Source: DASUSH01 sp963785155
GTDB lineage: Bacteria; Actinomycetota; Thermoleophilia; Solirubrobacterales; 70-9
NCBI GenBank assembly: GCA_963785155.1
Contig: CAWAUB010000007.1
Coordinates: 372,001 to 436,000 of the forward strand
Direction of reading: 5' to 3'
Length of the DNA: 64,000 nucleotides
Shown: piece by piece, positions 53,133 to 60,672 of the stretch
Layout: every line of letters starts with the position of its first letter
Numbering within the stretch: the stretch's first letter is position 1
The notes under the pieces: generated by a model
Database searches by the model: none
What the model was told of the DNA's origin: nothing
Seen by the model: the letters and a program-made list of their open reading frames with translations, nothing else
Made by a program: the position numbers and the translations under genes

Positions 53133-54094
53133 AGGCGATCATCCAGAGCCGGTACGGCGCGCCCAGCGATGTACTCGAGGTCCAGGAGATCGACACGCCT
53201 GTCCCCCGGGAGGACGAGGTGCTCGTCCGAGTCGAAGCGGCACCCATTGCCGGCGATGACTGGCACCTGATGAGAGGTCGGCCCTACATCGCGCGATTCG
53301 CGACGGGATTGCGTAGACCGCGAAATCGAATCGTGGGCCGCGAGCTTGCCGGCCGGGTGGATGCCATCGGCGATCGAGTTGAGCGATTCAAGCCCGGCGA
53401 CCAGGTCTTCGGCTGGTCCGCCGGCGCCCTGGCCGAGTACGTGGCTGTGCCTGAGAACTCGCTCGCCCCAAAGCCCTCGAACCTCACCGCCGAGGAGGCT
53501 GCGCCGGTTCCGGTGTCCGCCTTCACTGCGTTGCAGGCACTGCGCGACAAAGGTGGGGTCGAGCCTGGACAACACGTCCTCATCATCGGCGCGTCAGGCG
53601 GCGTCGGCACCTTCGCTGTACAGATCGCAAAGGCGCTTGGCGCTCGGGTGACCGGAGTCTGCAGCAGCGCTAACGTCGAGCTGGTCCGTTCCCTCGGCGC
53701 CGACCGAGTTGTCGACTACACGCGAGAGGACGTCACGGCGGACTCCCGCTACGACCTGATCGTCGACCTCGTCGGAGATCGCTCGCTGTCAGACCTGAGA
53801 CGAGAATTGGCTCCGAGCGGGACCCTCGTACTTGTCGGCGGATCCGGTGGACGCTGGTTCAAGGGCACCGACCGATTCCTCCGGGCGATGTTGTTGTCGC
53901 CGTTTGTTCAACAGCGGCTCCGCCCGCTGGTTCACGCAGATCGACAGGACGATCTCCTCGCCCTCAAGGAAATGATCGAGGCGGGACGCGTGGCGCCGGT
54001 GATCAGCGCTCGTTTTCCGATGAGCGAGGTGGCCGAGGCGGTCGGCCATTTCAAAGCCGGTCACGCCCGCGGCAAGGTCGTCATCGCGATCTGA
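53129..54094 (+). CDS. Zinc-independent MDR oxidoreductase (quinone-oxidoreductase-like)
   Basis: 321 aa, medium-chain dehydrogenase/reductase. The N-terminal GroES-like part includes DEVLVRVEAAPIAGDDWHLM and ELAGRVDAIGDRVERFKPGD. The Rossmann loop is VLIIGASGGVGTFAVQIAKA near residue 150 (AxxGGVG form). The catalytic and structural zinc Cys clusters are absent, so it is of the NADPH:quinone reductase type. The ATG overlaps the 74-aa gene. Substrate unknown. Confidence 0.9.
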   Translation: MKAIIQSRYGAPSDVLEVQEIDTPVPREDEVLVRVEAAPIAGDDWHLMRGRPYIARFATGLRRPRNRIVGRELAGRVDAIGDRVERFKPGDQVFGWSAGALAEYVAVPENSLAPKPSNLTAEEAAPVPVSAFTALQALRDKGGVEPGQHVLIIGASGGVGTFAVQIAKALGARVTGVCSSANVELVRSLGADRVVDYTREDVTADSRYDLIVDLVGDRSLSDLRRELAPSGTLVLVGGSGGRWFKGTDRFLRAMLLSPFVQQRLRPLVHADRQDDLLALKEMIEAGRVAPVISARFPMSEVAEAVGHFKAGHARGKVVIAI

Positions 54095-54137
54095 GCGCGG
54101 GGCCGGCCCTCGTCCATCTCGACGGCCGCGAAGCTCT

Positions 54138-54391
54138 GTGATCGAATCCACTAACCACCTCGAGCATCGAAACGACAACCGCTCGATCGGTGGGCGATTG
54201 GGCACCTGGTCGAGCGCGAGGTCCGACGCTCGAAGCACGCTGAGATCCGCCGTGGAGCGATCATCGAACGGGAGGCAGTCGACGCGATCGCAGAGGCCCG
54301 CGAGATTCAGCAGGACCTCGAATCGATCATCACGCGGCTCGAGCGCCGCGAATCAAAGGATTCGATCGAGCCGCCGCCGTGGGAGGTGTGA
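54138..54391 (+). pseudogene. Small coiled-coil-like protein, one frame change
   Basis: A GTG at 54138 opens VIESTNHLEHRNDNRSI. Near 54188 the natural continuation lies in another frame: WAIGHLVEREVRRSKHAEIR, then IIEREAVDAIAEAREIQQDL, ending PPPWEV at a TGA (54389-54391). The second part is charged, helical and looks coding but has no start codon of its own, which suggests one gene of about 84 aa interrupted by a -1 shift. No family recognised. Confidence 0.4.
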
Positions 54392-54507
54392 CGGGGCAAA
54401 GCCACCTCAAGAGCGGAGTGGTCGAGGACTACTGCTGCTCGCGCGAAGGAGCAGCGCGGTCCTGATCCCTTAGGTCGCACTTAATCGGGGAGGAAACGAT
54501 CTGATCG

Positions 54508-55032
54508 ATGCGTTCGATCGTGATCGCATGCGCATTCGCGCTCTCGCTGCTCGCCGGCTGCGGCGACGATGGCAGCTCTTCAGATTCGCCGGAGCCTGAG
54601 CCAGCGACGACCAGCGCCGCAGCCGAGACGGAGAATGAGGCCGAAAAGCCCGAGAAGGACAGGCCTCAGCCCAAGCCCGGAACCGAGATCGTCGTCGGTG
54701 ACTCGGAGTACGGCGAGATGCTCTACGACTTGAAGGACCAGGCGATCTACATCTTCGAGAACGACGGCGCGGACGAAAGCGCCTGTTATGACGAGTGCGC
54801 CGAGGCCTGGCCGCCGGTGGTTACCGACGGGGAGCCGGTGGCTGGCGACGGGACGGACGACTCGCTCCTCGGCACGACCGAGCGCGACGACGGCACGACC
54901 CAGGTCACCTACGACGGGCAGCCGCTCTACTTCTATGCGCACGAGGGCCCGGGCGAGGTCCGTTGTCACAACGTCGACCTGAACGGCGGCTTCTGGTGGG
55001 TGGTCGGGCCCGACGGGGAGCGGCTCGCGTGA
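54508..55032 (+). CDS. COG4315-type lipoprotein (secreted repeat, PF03640)
   Basis: 174 aa. The signal has a lipobox LLAGC (Cys near residue 18), followed by an acidic Pro/Glu linker (20-60). Two repeats of the Secreted_repeat family follow: EYGEMLYDLKDQAIYIFEND with YDECAEAWPPVV, then TTQVTYDGQPLYFYAHEGPG with GGFWWVVGPDG. The family is widespread on bacterial surfaces and of unknown function. The stop overlaps the GTG of a paralog, so the pair arose by tandem duplication. Confidence 0.88.
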   Translation: MRSIVIACAFALSLLAGCGDDGSSSDSPEPEPATTSAAAETENEAEKPEKDRPQPKPGTEIVVGDSEYGEMLYDLKDQAIYIFENDGADESACYDECAEAWPPVVTDGEPVAGDGTDDSLLGTTERDDGTTQVTYDGQPLYFYAHEGPGEVRCHNVDLNGGFWWVVGPDGERLA

Positions 55033-55460
55033 GGCGCTTCGCCGTAGCCGTCGCGGTCACCGCCTCTTTGCTCGTGGTTCCCGCCGCCGCGCCGGCGGAT
55101 GCGGCCGGCACGAAGGTGTCGGTGCGCGGCTCGGACTACGGGCGAATGCTGTGGGGCCCACACCGCCAGGCCATCTACATCTTCGAGAACGACAGCCCGG
55201 GCGATAGCGCCTGCTACGGCAAGTGCGCCAAGGCGTGGCCGCCCGTGCTCACAAAGGGCCGACCAAAGGCAGGGCGGGGCCTCGACGAGGACCTGCTCGG
55301 GACCACGCGCCGCAAGAACGGGGACCGCCAGGTCACCTACGCCGACCAGCCGCTCTACTACTACGCGCACGAGGGCCGCGGCGACGTCTTCTGCCACGAC
55401 GTGAACCTGAACGGCGGCTATTGGTGGGTCATCGGCGCGGACGGCGCTCCGCGTCCCTGA
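55029..55460 (+). CDS. COG4315-type secreted protein, second copy
   Basis: 143 aa. It has a Sec signal (VAVAVTASLLVVPAAAPADA) but no lipobox, so it is probably released or cell-wall bound, while its neighbour is lipid-anchored. The same two repeats are present: DYGRMLWGPHRQAIYIFEND with YGKCAKAWPPVL, then DRQVTYADQPLYYYAHEGRG with GGYWWVIGADG. The GTG overlaps the preceding stop by 4 nt. The 204-bp spacer downstream to the tRNA holds no gene. Confidence 0.88.
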   Translation: MRRFAVAVAVTASLLVVPAAAPADAAGTKVSVRGSDYGRMLWGPHRQAIYIFENDSPGDSACYGKCAKAWPPVLTKGRPKAGRGLDEDLLGTTRRKNGDRQVTYADQPLYYYAHEGRGDVFCHDVNLNGGYWWVIGADGAPRP

Positions 55461-55664
55461 AGGGGTCGGGGTGTCTACACGGCGCCCGGCTCGAGCCCAC
55501 CCGCCGGGTCGATCGCCCGCGCGTGAGCAAACGACCCGGTCTAGGAAATCTGCGTCGCAGAACCTGAGGGGCTGTCCGGCAACTTTGTGCCTCGCAGCAG
55601 TAGCCAGAGGAGGGGGGTCCCAGCAGATATCACGGAAAAGGCGCTCTATGCAGGCCTTTCCCGA

Positions 55665-55738
55665 TGCCGGAGGAGGGACTCGAACCCCCGACACGCGGAT
55701 TATGATTCCGCTGCTCTAACCAGCTGAGCTACTCCGGC
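55665..55738 (-). tRNA. tRNA-Met (anticodon CAT, elongator type)
   Basis: On the minus strand the acceptor GCCGGAG pairs with CTCCGGC. The D arm is GCTCAGCTGGTTAGAGC, the anticodon stem GCGGA/TCCGC encloses ATCATAA (anticodon CAT), and the T arm is GGGGGTTCGAGTCCC. The paired first base and general pattern suggest elongator Met rather than initiator. Ile with a modified CAT anticodon cannot be fully excluded. A hairpin just beyond its 3' end (about 55634-55661) may end the transcript. Confidence 0.92.
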
Positions 55739-55759
55739 GGGGGTCGAATCGTAGCTTCG

Positions 55760-56387
55760 CTAGCTCCGGTTGCGGAGTGCGCGGAGCTGGTAGGTCAGCT
55801 CGCGGTTTTGAACCTTTGCGATGCCGCGGTCGTTGCGGCGCAACGACCGGATGCGTGGCTTGGCGGCCGACTTGGGCTCGAGCGGCGGTCCGGCTCGCCT
55901 CCCTCAGGTTGCCGAGCAGGCTGCGCTCGATCTCCAGCTTGCGCTTCGTGAACAGTTGCCGGGCGTCGCGCAGCTTTTCGCGGCGGCGCTGCGGGTCGGG
56001 GATCTTCTTCGCCTCGCGGCGCCGCTCGTGGAAGTGGTCGCGGGCCTTTTGCCGCTGACCGCGTGCGTTGGCGCGGGCGTCGTCGGAAAGCTGCCGGCGC
56101 AGGCGCAGCGCCTGGTGGTAAACGGCGCGGCGCCGGTGGCCGTCACGCCGCTGAACCGTCTGATTCAGCCGATGGCGAAGGGAGTGGACGTATGACCGGG
56201 CATCGGCCAGGTACTCCGGGCTCGCGCTCGGGACCCCGCGCAGGACCGACGAGTAGTCGCCGACCTCGAACCAGGCGCGAGTGGAGGAGAGCGGCTTGAG
56301 GCTCGGTACCGAGAGCGGAGCCGCGCTCGCCGAGCTTGCGACGAGTACGAAGCAGAGACAGGAGACGAGAATCGACTTCTTGAACAT
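55760..56387 (-). pseudogene. Secreted Arg-rich helical protein, one frame change
   Basis: About 208 aa. The signal peptide KKSILVSCLCFVLVASSASA starts at the ATG at 56387, which has a strong AAGGAGG 6 nt upstream. The rest is highly basic and helical (RRRAVYHQALRLRRQLSDDA, RRREAKKIPDPQRRREKLRD). Near 55890 the frame moves +1. The shifted frame reads naturally (RIRSLRRNDRGIAKVQNREL) to a TAG at 55760. Staying in the first frame would run into the tRNA-Met gene, which supports the shift. No family recognised. Confidence 0.6.
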
Positions 56388-56468
56388 GAGGCCCCTCCTT
56401 GGCCGAGACCGAATCGTAACCATGGATATTGTGTTCGTCTGCAGAGGGGGACGAGAACGAGGAGAGAG

Positions 56469-58667
56469 ATGCACGGACGCCGTCACCTGTTGGTCCCGCT
56501 GATCCTGGTCGCATGCGCGAGCGCGCTGGCCCTGCCCGCCGCTGCGAGCGCCGCGATCCCGAGCGTCTTCGCCGGCCAGGTGGCCTGCACCGTGCAGCCC
56601 GACGGCGTGCGCTTCTGCGGCTCGACCGAGCCCCGCTCCACCGTCAAGACCTTCGACGGCGTTCCGATCGACGTCAACGTCGCCTTCCCGCCCGAGCCGG
56701 CCTCAGGCCCCGACGGCAACTATCCGCTGATCGGCTCCTACCACGGCTACGGCGGCTCGAAGACCGGCCTTGGGGGGATGCAGCCGTTCCTGGACCGCGG
56801 CTATGCGGTCTTCTCGATGACCGATCGCGGCTTCCGCGAGTCGTGCGGCTCGCAGGCCTCCAAGGACGCCGATCCGGCCGGCTGTGAGCCCGGGTTCGTT
56901 CGCCTGGATGACACCCGCTACGAGATCCGCGACGCCCAGCACTTCATGGGCCTGCTCGCCGACGAGAACCGGGTCGACCCACAGCGCATCGGTGCGATCG
57001 GACCCTCCTACGGCGGCGGCATCTCGCTTGCCCTTGCTGCGCTCAAGAACCGCGTGATGCTCCAGGACGGCACGCTGGTCCCATGGACGAGCCCCGGTGG
57101 CAAGGCGATGCAGATCGCCGGCGCGGCGCCGTGGATCACGTGGTCTGACCTCGCCTACTCGCTGGTGCCGAACGGCTCGACCCTCGACTACGCGGAAAAG
57201 AACCCCTACCAGGGTCGCTTCGGGGTGATGAAGGAGTCGCTCGTCAACGGGCTCTACATCTCCGGCCTCGGCTCCCCCGGCTACTACGCGCCACTCGGAA
57301 CGCCGGGCGCCAACATCACCGGCTGGCGCGACCTCCTGCTCGCCGGAGAGCCGTACGTGGACCCGCAGTCACAGGCGATCCTGGACGAGATCACCACGTT
57401 CCACTCGTCCTACTACATCGATCCCGCGGTCGAGCCCGCGCCGATCTTCTACGCGAACGGGTTCACCGACGACCTCTTCCCGGTGGACGAGGTGCTGCGC
57501 TACTACAACCGCACCACCACGCAGTATCCGAACGCGAAGTTCCAGATCCTCGCGGCCGAGATCGCGGGCCACCCGCGCTCCGCAACCGAGGGCGACGTGA
57601 TCGCCAGGATGGTCGCGAGCCAGAACGAGTGGCTCGACTTCTACGTCAAGGGAACCGGCAGCGAGCCGTTCCAGGGCGTCAAGGCGATCACCCAGACGTG
57701 CCCGGAAAGCGCGCCCGTCGGCACGCAGTTCCAGGCCGACAACTGGGCCGAGCTCGCCCGCGGTGAGATCCGCCTGAAGGATCCGTCCACCGTCAAGATC
57801 GCCCCGGACTCGGGCAACCCGGAGATCGCCAAGGTCTTCGACCCCGTGACCGGCGACGGCTCATGCGCGACCGTCCAACAGGAGAACGAGCCGGGCACCG
57901 GGGAGTACGTCTTCCCGCCGACCCCGGGCAACGGCGTCACCCTCCTCGGCTCACCGACCGTGATCGGCAAGTTCAAGCTCCCGGGTGACACCTCCCAGAT
58001 CGCCGCGCGCCTGCTCGATGTCGGCCCGGATGGCGAGGAGCGGCTCGTCGCGAGGGGCCTCTGGCGGCCGGCAACCGGCGGCCCGACGAAGCAGGTCTTC
58101 CAGATGCATCCGAACGGATGGCGGTTCGAGCCGGGGCACGTGCCGGTGGTCGAGCTGCTCGCGAAGGATGCCGGCGGTGGCCAGCTCGATTCGTACGGCC
58201 GGGCGTCGAACAACCAGCAGACCGTCGATGTCACGAAGCTCGAAGTGCGCCTGCCGGTGCGCGAGCGCCCCGGATCGGTGAAGGGTTACGTCGGCCAGCC
58301 GGCGCCGAAGTTCGTGCCCAAGGGCTACGACCTGCTCGATGACTACGCGGATCTCCCCGATCCCGAGCTCAAGCTGGCGAAGTCCAACCTGAAGATCTCC
58401 GGCGGACGCATCGCGCCGAAGATCAAGTGCCCGGATGACTTCTCGAGCTGTGCCGGAGTCGCGATCACGGTGAAGGGCGCGGGGATCAAGATCGCCGAGG
58501 GCTTCATCAACAAGATCAACGGCGGTTCGTCGAAGTCGAAGGCGTTCAGGCTGACCGGCAAGGCGGAGAAGTACTTCGCCGATCGCTCGAAGGCCAACGC
58601 CGACGTGATCATCAAGAGCGCCACGACCGTCGGCAAGGTCAAGGACCGGGCCAAAGTAACCCGCTGA
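56469..58667 (+). CDS. Secreted CocE/NonD-type alpha/beta hydrolase (S15-like)
   Basis: 732 aa. A signal peptide (residues 1-28, ending ASAAI) is followed by an alpha/beta hydrolase domain to about residue 400. The nucleophile is Ser180 in IGAIGPSYGGGISLAL, Asp is in YANGFTDDLFPVDEVL, and His is in EIAGHPRSATEG. A jelly-roll domain (about 430-610) follows, as in cocaine esterase and X-Pro peptidases. The C-terminus is a beta region with SNLKISGGRIAPKIKCPDD. It probably cleaves an ester or peptide outside the cell. An ATG preceded by GAGGAGAG is used. Confidence 0.88.
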   Translation: MHGRRHLLVPLILVACASALALPAAASAAIPSVFAGQVACTVQPDGVRFCGSTEPRSTVKTFDGVPIDVNVAFPPEPASGPDGNYPLIGSYHGYGGSKTGLGGMQPFLDRGYAVFSMTDRGFRESCGSQASKDADPAGCEPGFVRLDDTRYEIRDAQHFMGLLADENRVDPQRIGAIGPSYGGGISLALAALKNRVMLQDGTLVPWTSPGGKAMQIAGAAPWITWSDLAYSLVPNGSTLDYAEKNPYQGRFGVMKESLVNGLYISGLGSPGYYAPLGTPGANITGWRDLLLAGEPYVDPQSQAILDEITTFHSSYYIDPAVEPAPIFYANGFTDDLFPVDEVLRYYNRTTTQYPNAKFQILAAEIAGHPRSATEGDVIARMVASQNEWLDFYVKGTGSEPFQGVKAITQTCPESAPVGTQFQADNWAELARGEIRLKDPSTVKIAPDSGNPEIAKVFDPVTGDGSCATVQQENEPGTGEYVFPPTPGNGVTLLGSPTVIGKFKLPGDTSQIAARLLDVGPDGEERLVARGLWRPATGGPTKQVFQMHPNGWRFEPGHVPVVELLAKDAGGGQLDSYGRASNNQQTVDVTKLEVRLPVRERPGSVKGYVGQPAPKFVPKGYDLLDDYADLPDPELKLAKSNLKISGGRIAPKIKCPDDFSSCAGVAITVKGAGIKIAEGFINKINGGSSKSKAFRLTGKAEKYFADRSKANADVIIKSATTVGKVKDRAKVTR

Positions 58668-58709
58668 TCCCGGGCGCCGTCCGGGCGCGATCGCTTAGGT
58701 TTGGCCGCG

Positions 58710-59594
58710 ATGCTTCTCGCGGTGCCCAACGTCTCCGAGGGCGAGGATCCGGCCAAGGTCCACGATCTCGTCGACGCCTTTCGCGACCCGGCCGCGCTGC
58801 TCGACTTCCACTTCGACGCGGTGCACAACCGCACGGTGGTCTCGCTCGCCGGCTCCGCGGTCGACCTCGCCGCCTCGCTCGTTGCGGGCGCCGGAGTCGC
58901 GGCGCAGACGATCGACATGCGGAAACACAGTGGCGCGCACCCCTGCATCGGCGCGGTCGACGTCTGCCCGGTCGTCTTCGTCGACGATGCGAGCCGGGAG
59001 CCGGCGGAGGTGCTCGCGCTCGACGTGGCCGACCGGATCGCCGCCGAGCTCGAGGTCCCCGTCTTCCTCTACGGCGGCCTCGCGACGAGCGAGGAGCGAC
59101 GGGAGCGCGCCTACTTTCGCGAGGGCGGTTTCGGCTACCTGCGCACGCGGATGGAGGACGGCCTGCTGCTTCCCGACCGCGGGCCGCCCGAGCCGCACCC
59201 CACCGCGGGCGCCACGCTCGTCACCGCCCGCCCGCCGCTGGCCGCCTTCAACGTTTTCCTCGACTCGCCCGACCCGAAGCTCGCCCGCACGGTCGCCGCC
59301 GGCGTGCGCGAGTCCGGCGGCGGCTTGCCGGGAGTGAGGGCGATGGGGTTGGCCTTCGAGGGGGTGACCCAGGTTTCGACCAACATCCACGACCCGCTGC
59401 GCATCTCGCTGGGCGACGTCGTCGCCGAGGTCCGCCGCCTCGCCGAACCGCTCGGCGCGCGGGCGACGTCGGCCGAGATCGTCGGCCTCGTGCCGAAGGC
59501 GGCGCTGCGCGGGTTCCCCGAGGACGTCGAGCTGATCGACCCTGACCGCGACGGGCACCTGCTCGAACGGCAGATCGAGCGGCTCAGTCACTAA
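58710..59594 (+). CDS. ftcD: Glutamate formimidoyltransferase
   Basis: 294 aa, the length of the stand-alone bacterial enzyme. It begins MLLAVPNVSEGEDPAKVHDL. The active-site region includes HFDAVHNRTVVSLAG and RKHSGAHPCIGAVDVCPVVF, and GFGYLRTRMEDG is conserved. The cyclodeaminase half of the vertebrate enzyme is absent. It moves a formimino group from formimidoylglutamate, a histidine-degradation product, to tetrahydrofolate. The ATG at 58710 lies 8 nt after TAGGTT (58696-58701). Other hut genes are not in the window. Confidence 0.9.
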   Translation: MLLAVPNVSEGEDPAKVHDLVDAFRDPAALLDFHFDAVHNRTVVSLAGSAVDLAASLVAGAGVAAQTIDMRKHSGAHPCIGAVDVCPVVFVDDASREPAEVLALDVADRIAAELEVPVFLYGGLATSEERRERAYFREGGFGYLRTRMEDGLLLPDRGPPEPHPTAGATLVTARPPLAAFNVFLDSPDPKLARTVAAGVRESGGGLPGVRAMGLAFEGVTQVSTNIHDPLRISLGDVVAEVRRLAEPLGARATSAEIVGLVPKAALRGFPEDVELIDPDRDGHLLERQIERLSH

Positions 59595-59605
59595 TCTGAG
59601 GCTCG

Positions 59606-60016
59606 ATGCCGGGCCAGACGAAGAAGCGCCGCCGCAAGCAACGCGGCACCCAGGGCGGCAAGGTCGGTGGCCGCCGCGCAGGCCGGCCGCGCAGCCGTGC
59701 GGAGGCGAAGGCTCAGGCGCGCTCGCGCGGAACGAAGAAGAAGGGCACCCGGACCCAGCGCGTTGCCGACCGCGTCGGCTCGCCGCCGACGTGGCGCGGG
59801 GCGGTCAACCGGGCGCTGATCGCGAGCGCGATCTTCCTCGTCCTCCTGCTCGTCCTCTTCAAGCAGCCGATCGCGCAGGCCCTCGGGCTCTCCGCCTTCA
59901 TGGTCCTGCTCTACATCCCCATGGGCTACTACATGGACCGCTTCTTCTACCGGATGCGCATGCGCAAGGAAGAGAAGAAGCGGCTGGAGGCGAAGGCCGA
60001 GAAGGGCAAGGAGTAG
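59606..60016 (+). CDS. Membrane protein with long basic N-terminus
   Basis: 136 aa. Residues 1-62 are strongly basic and Gly-rich (PGQTKKRRRKQRGTQGGKVG), and two membrane helices follow (ALIASAIFLVLLLVLF and LSAFMVLLYIPMGYYM). The tail is charged (RMRMRKEEKKRLEAKAEKGK). The positive N-terminus would lie in the cytoplasm and may bind nucleic acid or the ribosome; this is inferred. TAATCT (59592-59597) is 8 nt before the ATG. It is followed closely by the hydrolase and hisS-aspS. Confidence 0.75.
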   Translation: MPGQTKKRRRKQRGTQGGKVGGRRAGRPRSRAEAKAQARSRGTKKKGTRTQRVADRVGSPPTWRGAVNRALIASAIFLVLLLVLFKQPIAQALGLSAFMVLLYIPMGYYMDRFFYRMRMRKEEKKRLEAKAEKGKE

Positions 60017-60021
60017 GCGGC

Positions 60022-60660
60022 GTGGAAGTCCGCATGCTCACCGTCGGCCAGGTCGCCGAGAACTGCTTCATCCTGCGTCGCGACGGCTCCGACCGCGCCC
60101 TGATCGTCGACCCGGGGGAGGAGGCGCCGCGCATCCTGGCCGCGGTCGAGGAGATGGGCGTCACGGTCGACGCGATCCTCCTCACCCACACCCACTTCGA
60201 TCACATCGGCGCCGTCGCGCCCGTTGCCAAGGCCACGGGCGCCCCCGTTTACTGCCCCGAGCTCGAGGTGCCGGTTCTCGCGGACATCATGGCCTTCGTG
60301 CCCTGGCCGGGCTTCGGCCCATATGAGTCCTACGACGCCGACGAGACCATCTCCGGCGGCGAAAAGCTCGAACTGGCGGGGATGGAGATCGACGTCATCT
60401 TCACGCCAGGCCACAGCCCAGGCCACGTCACGTTCTCGATCCCCGACGAGCAGGCGCTGTTCTCCGGCGACGTGCTCTTCCAGGGCTCGGTCGGCCGGAC
60501 CGACCTGCCGGGCGGCGACTGGCCGACTCTGCTCGACTCGATCCGCTCGCTCGTCGACGGCCATCCCGAGGAGACGACGGTCTATCCCGGCCACATGGGG
60601 ATCACGACGCTGGGCGCCGAGCGCGTGTCGAATCCGTTCCTCGCCGAGCTCGCCCGGTAG
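60022..60660 (+). CDS. Metallo-beta-lactamase-fold hydrolase (glyoxalase II-like)
   Basis: 212 aa. The metal site is H56-x-H58-x-D60-H61 in LLTHTHFDHIG. Further ligands are His in TPGHSPGHV, Asp in LFSGDVLFQG, and the C-terminal His in YPGHMG. Length and motifs fit the short glyoxalase II-like group (YcbL type), which hydrolyses S-lactoylglutathione-like thioesters; actinobacteria would use another thiol. GTG start 5 nt after the previous gene. It often lies upstream of hisS in this lineage. Confidence 0.9.
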   Translation: MEVRMLTVGQVAENCFILRRDGSDRALIVDPGEEAPRILAAVEEMGVTVDAILLTHTHFDHIGAVAPVAKATGAPVYCPELEVPVLADIMAFVPWPGFGPYESYDADETISGGEKLELAGMEIDVIFTPGHSPGHVTFSIPDEQALFSGDVLFQGSVGRTDLPGGDWPTLLDSIRSLVDGHPEETTVYPGHMGITTLGAERVSNPFLAELAR

Positions 60661-60672
60661 ATTCGCCGCGCG

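Noticed and set aside
55716..55759. Extension of the Arg-rich secreted protein to 55716
   Set aside because: That end would overlap the tRNA-Met gene. A frame change near 55890 gives a more natural end at 55760.
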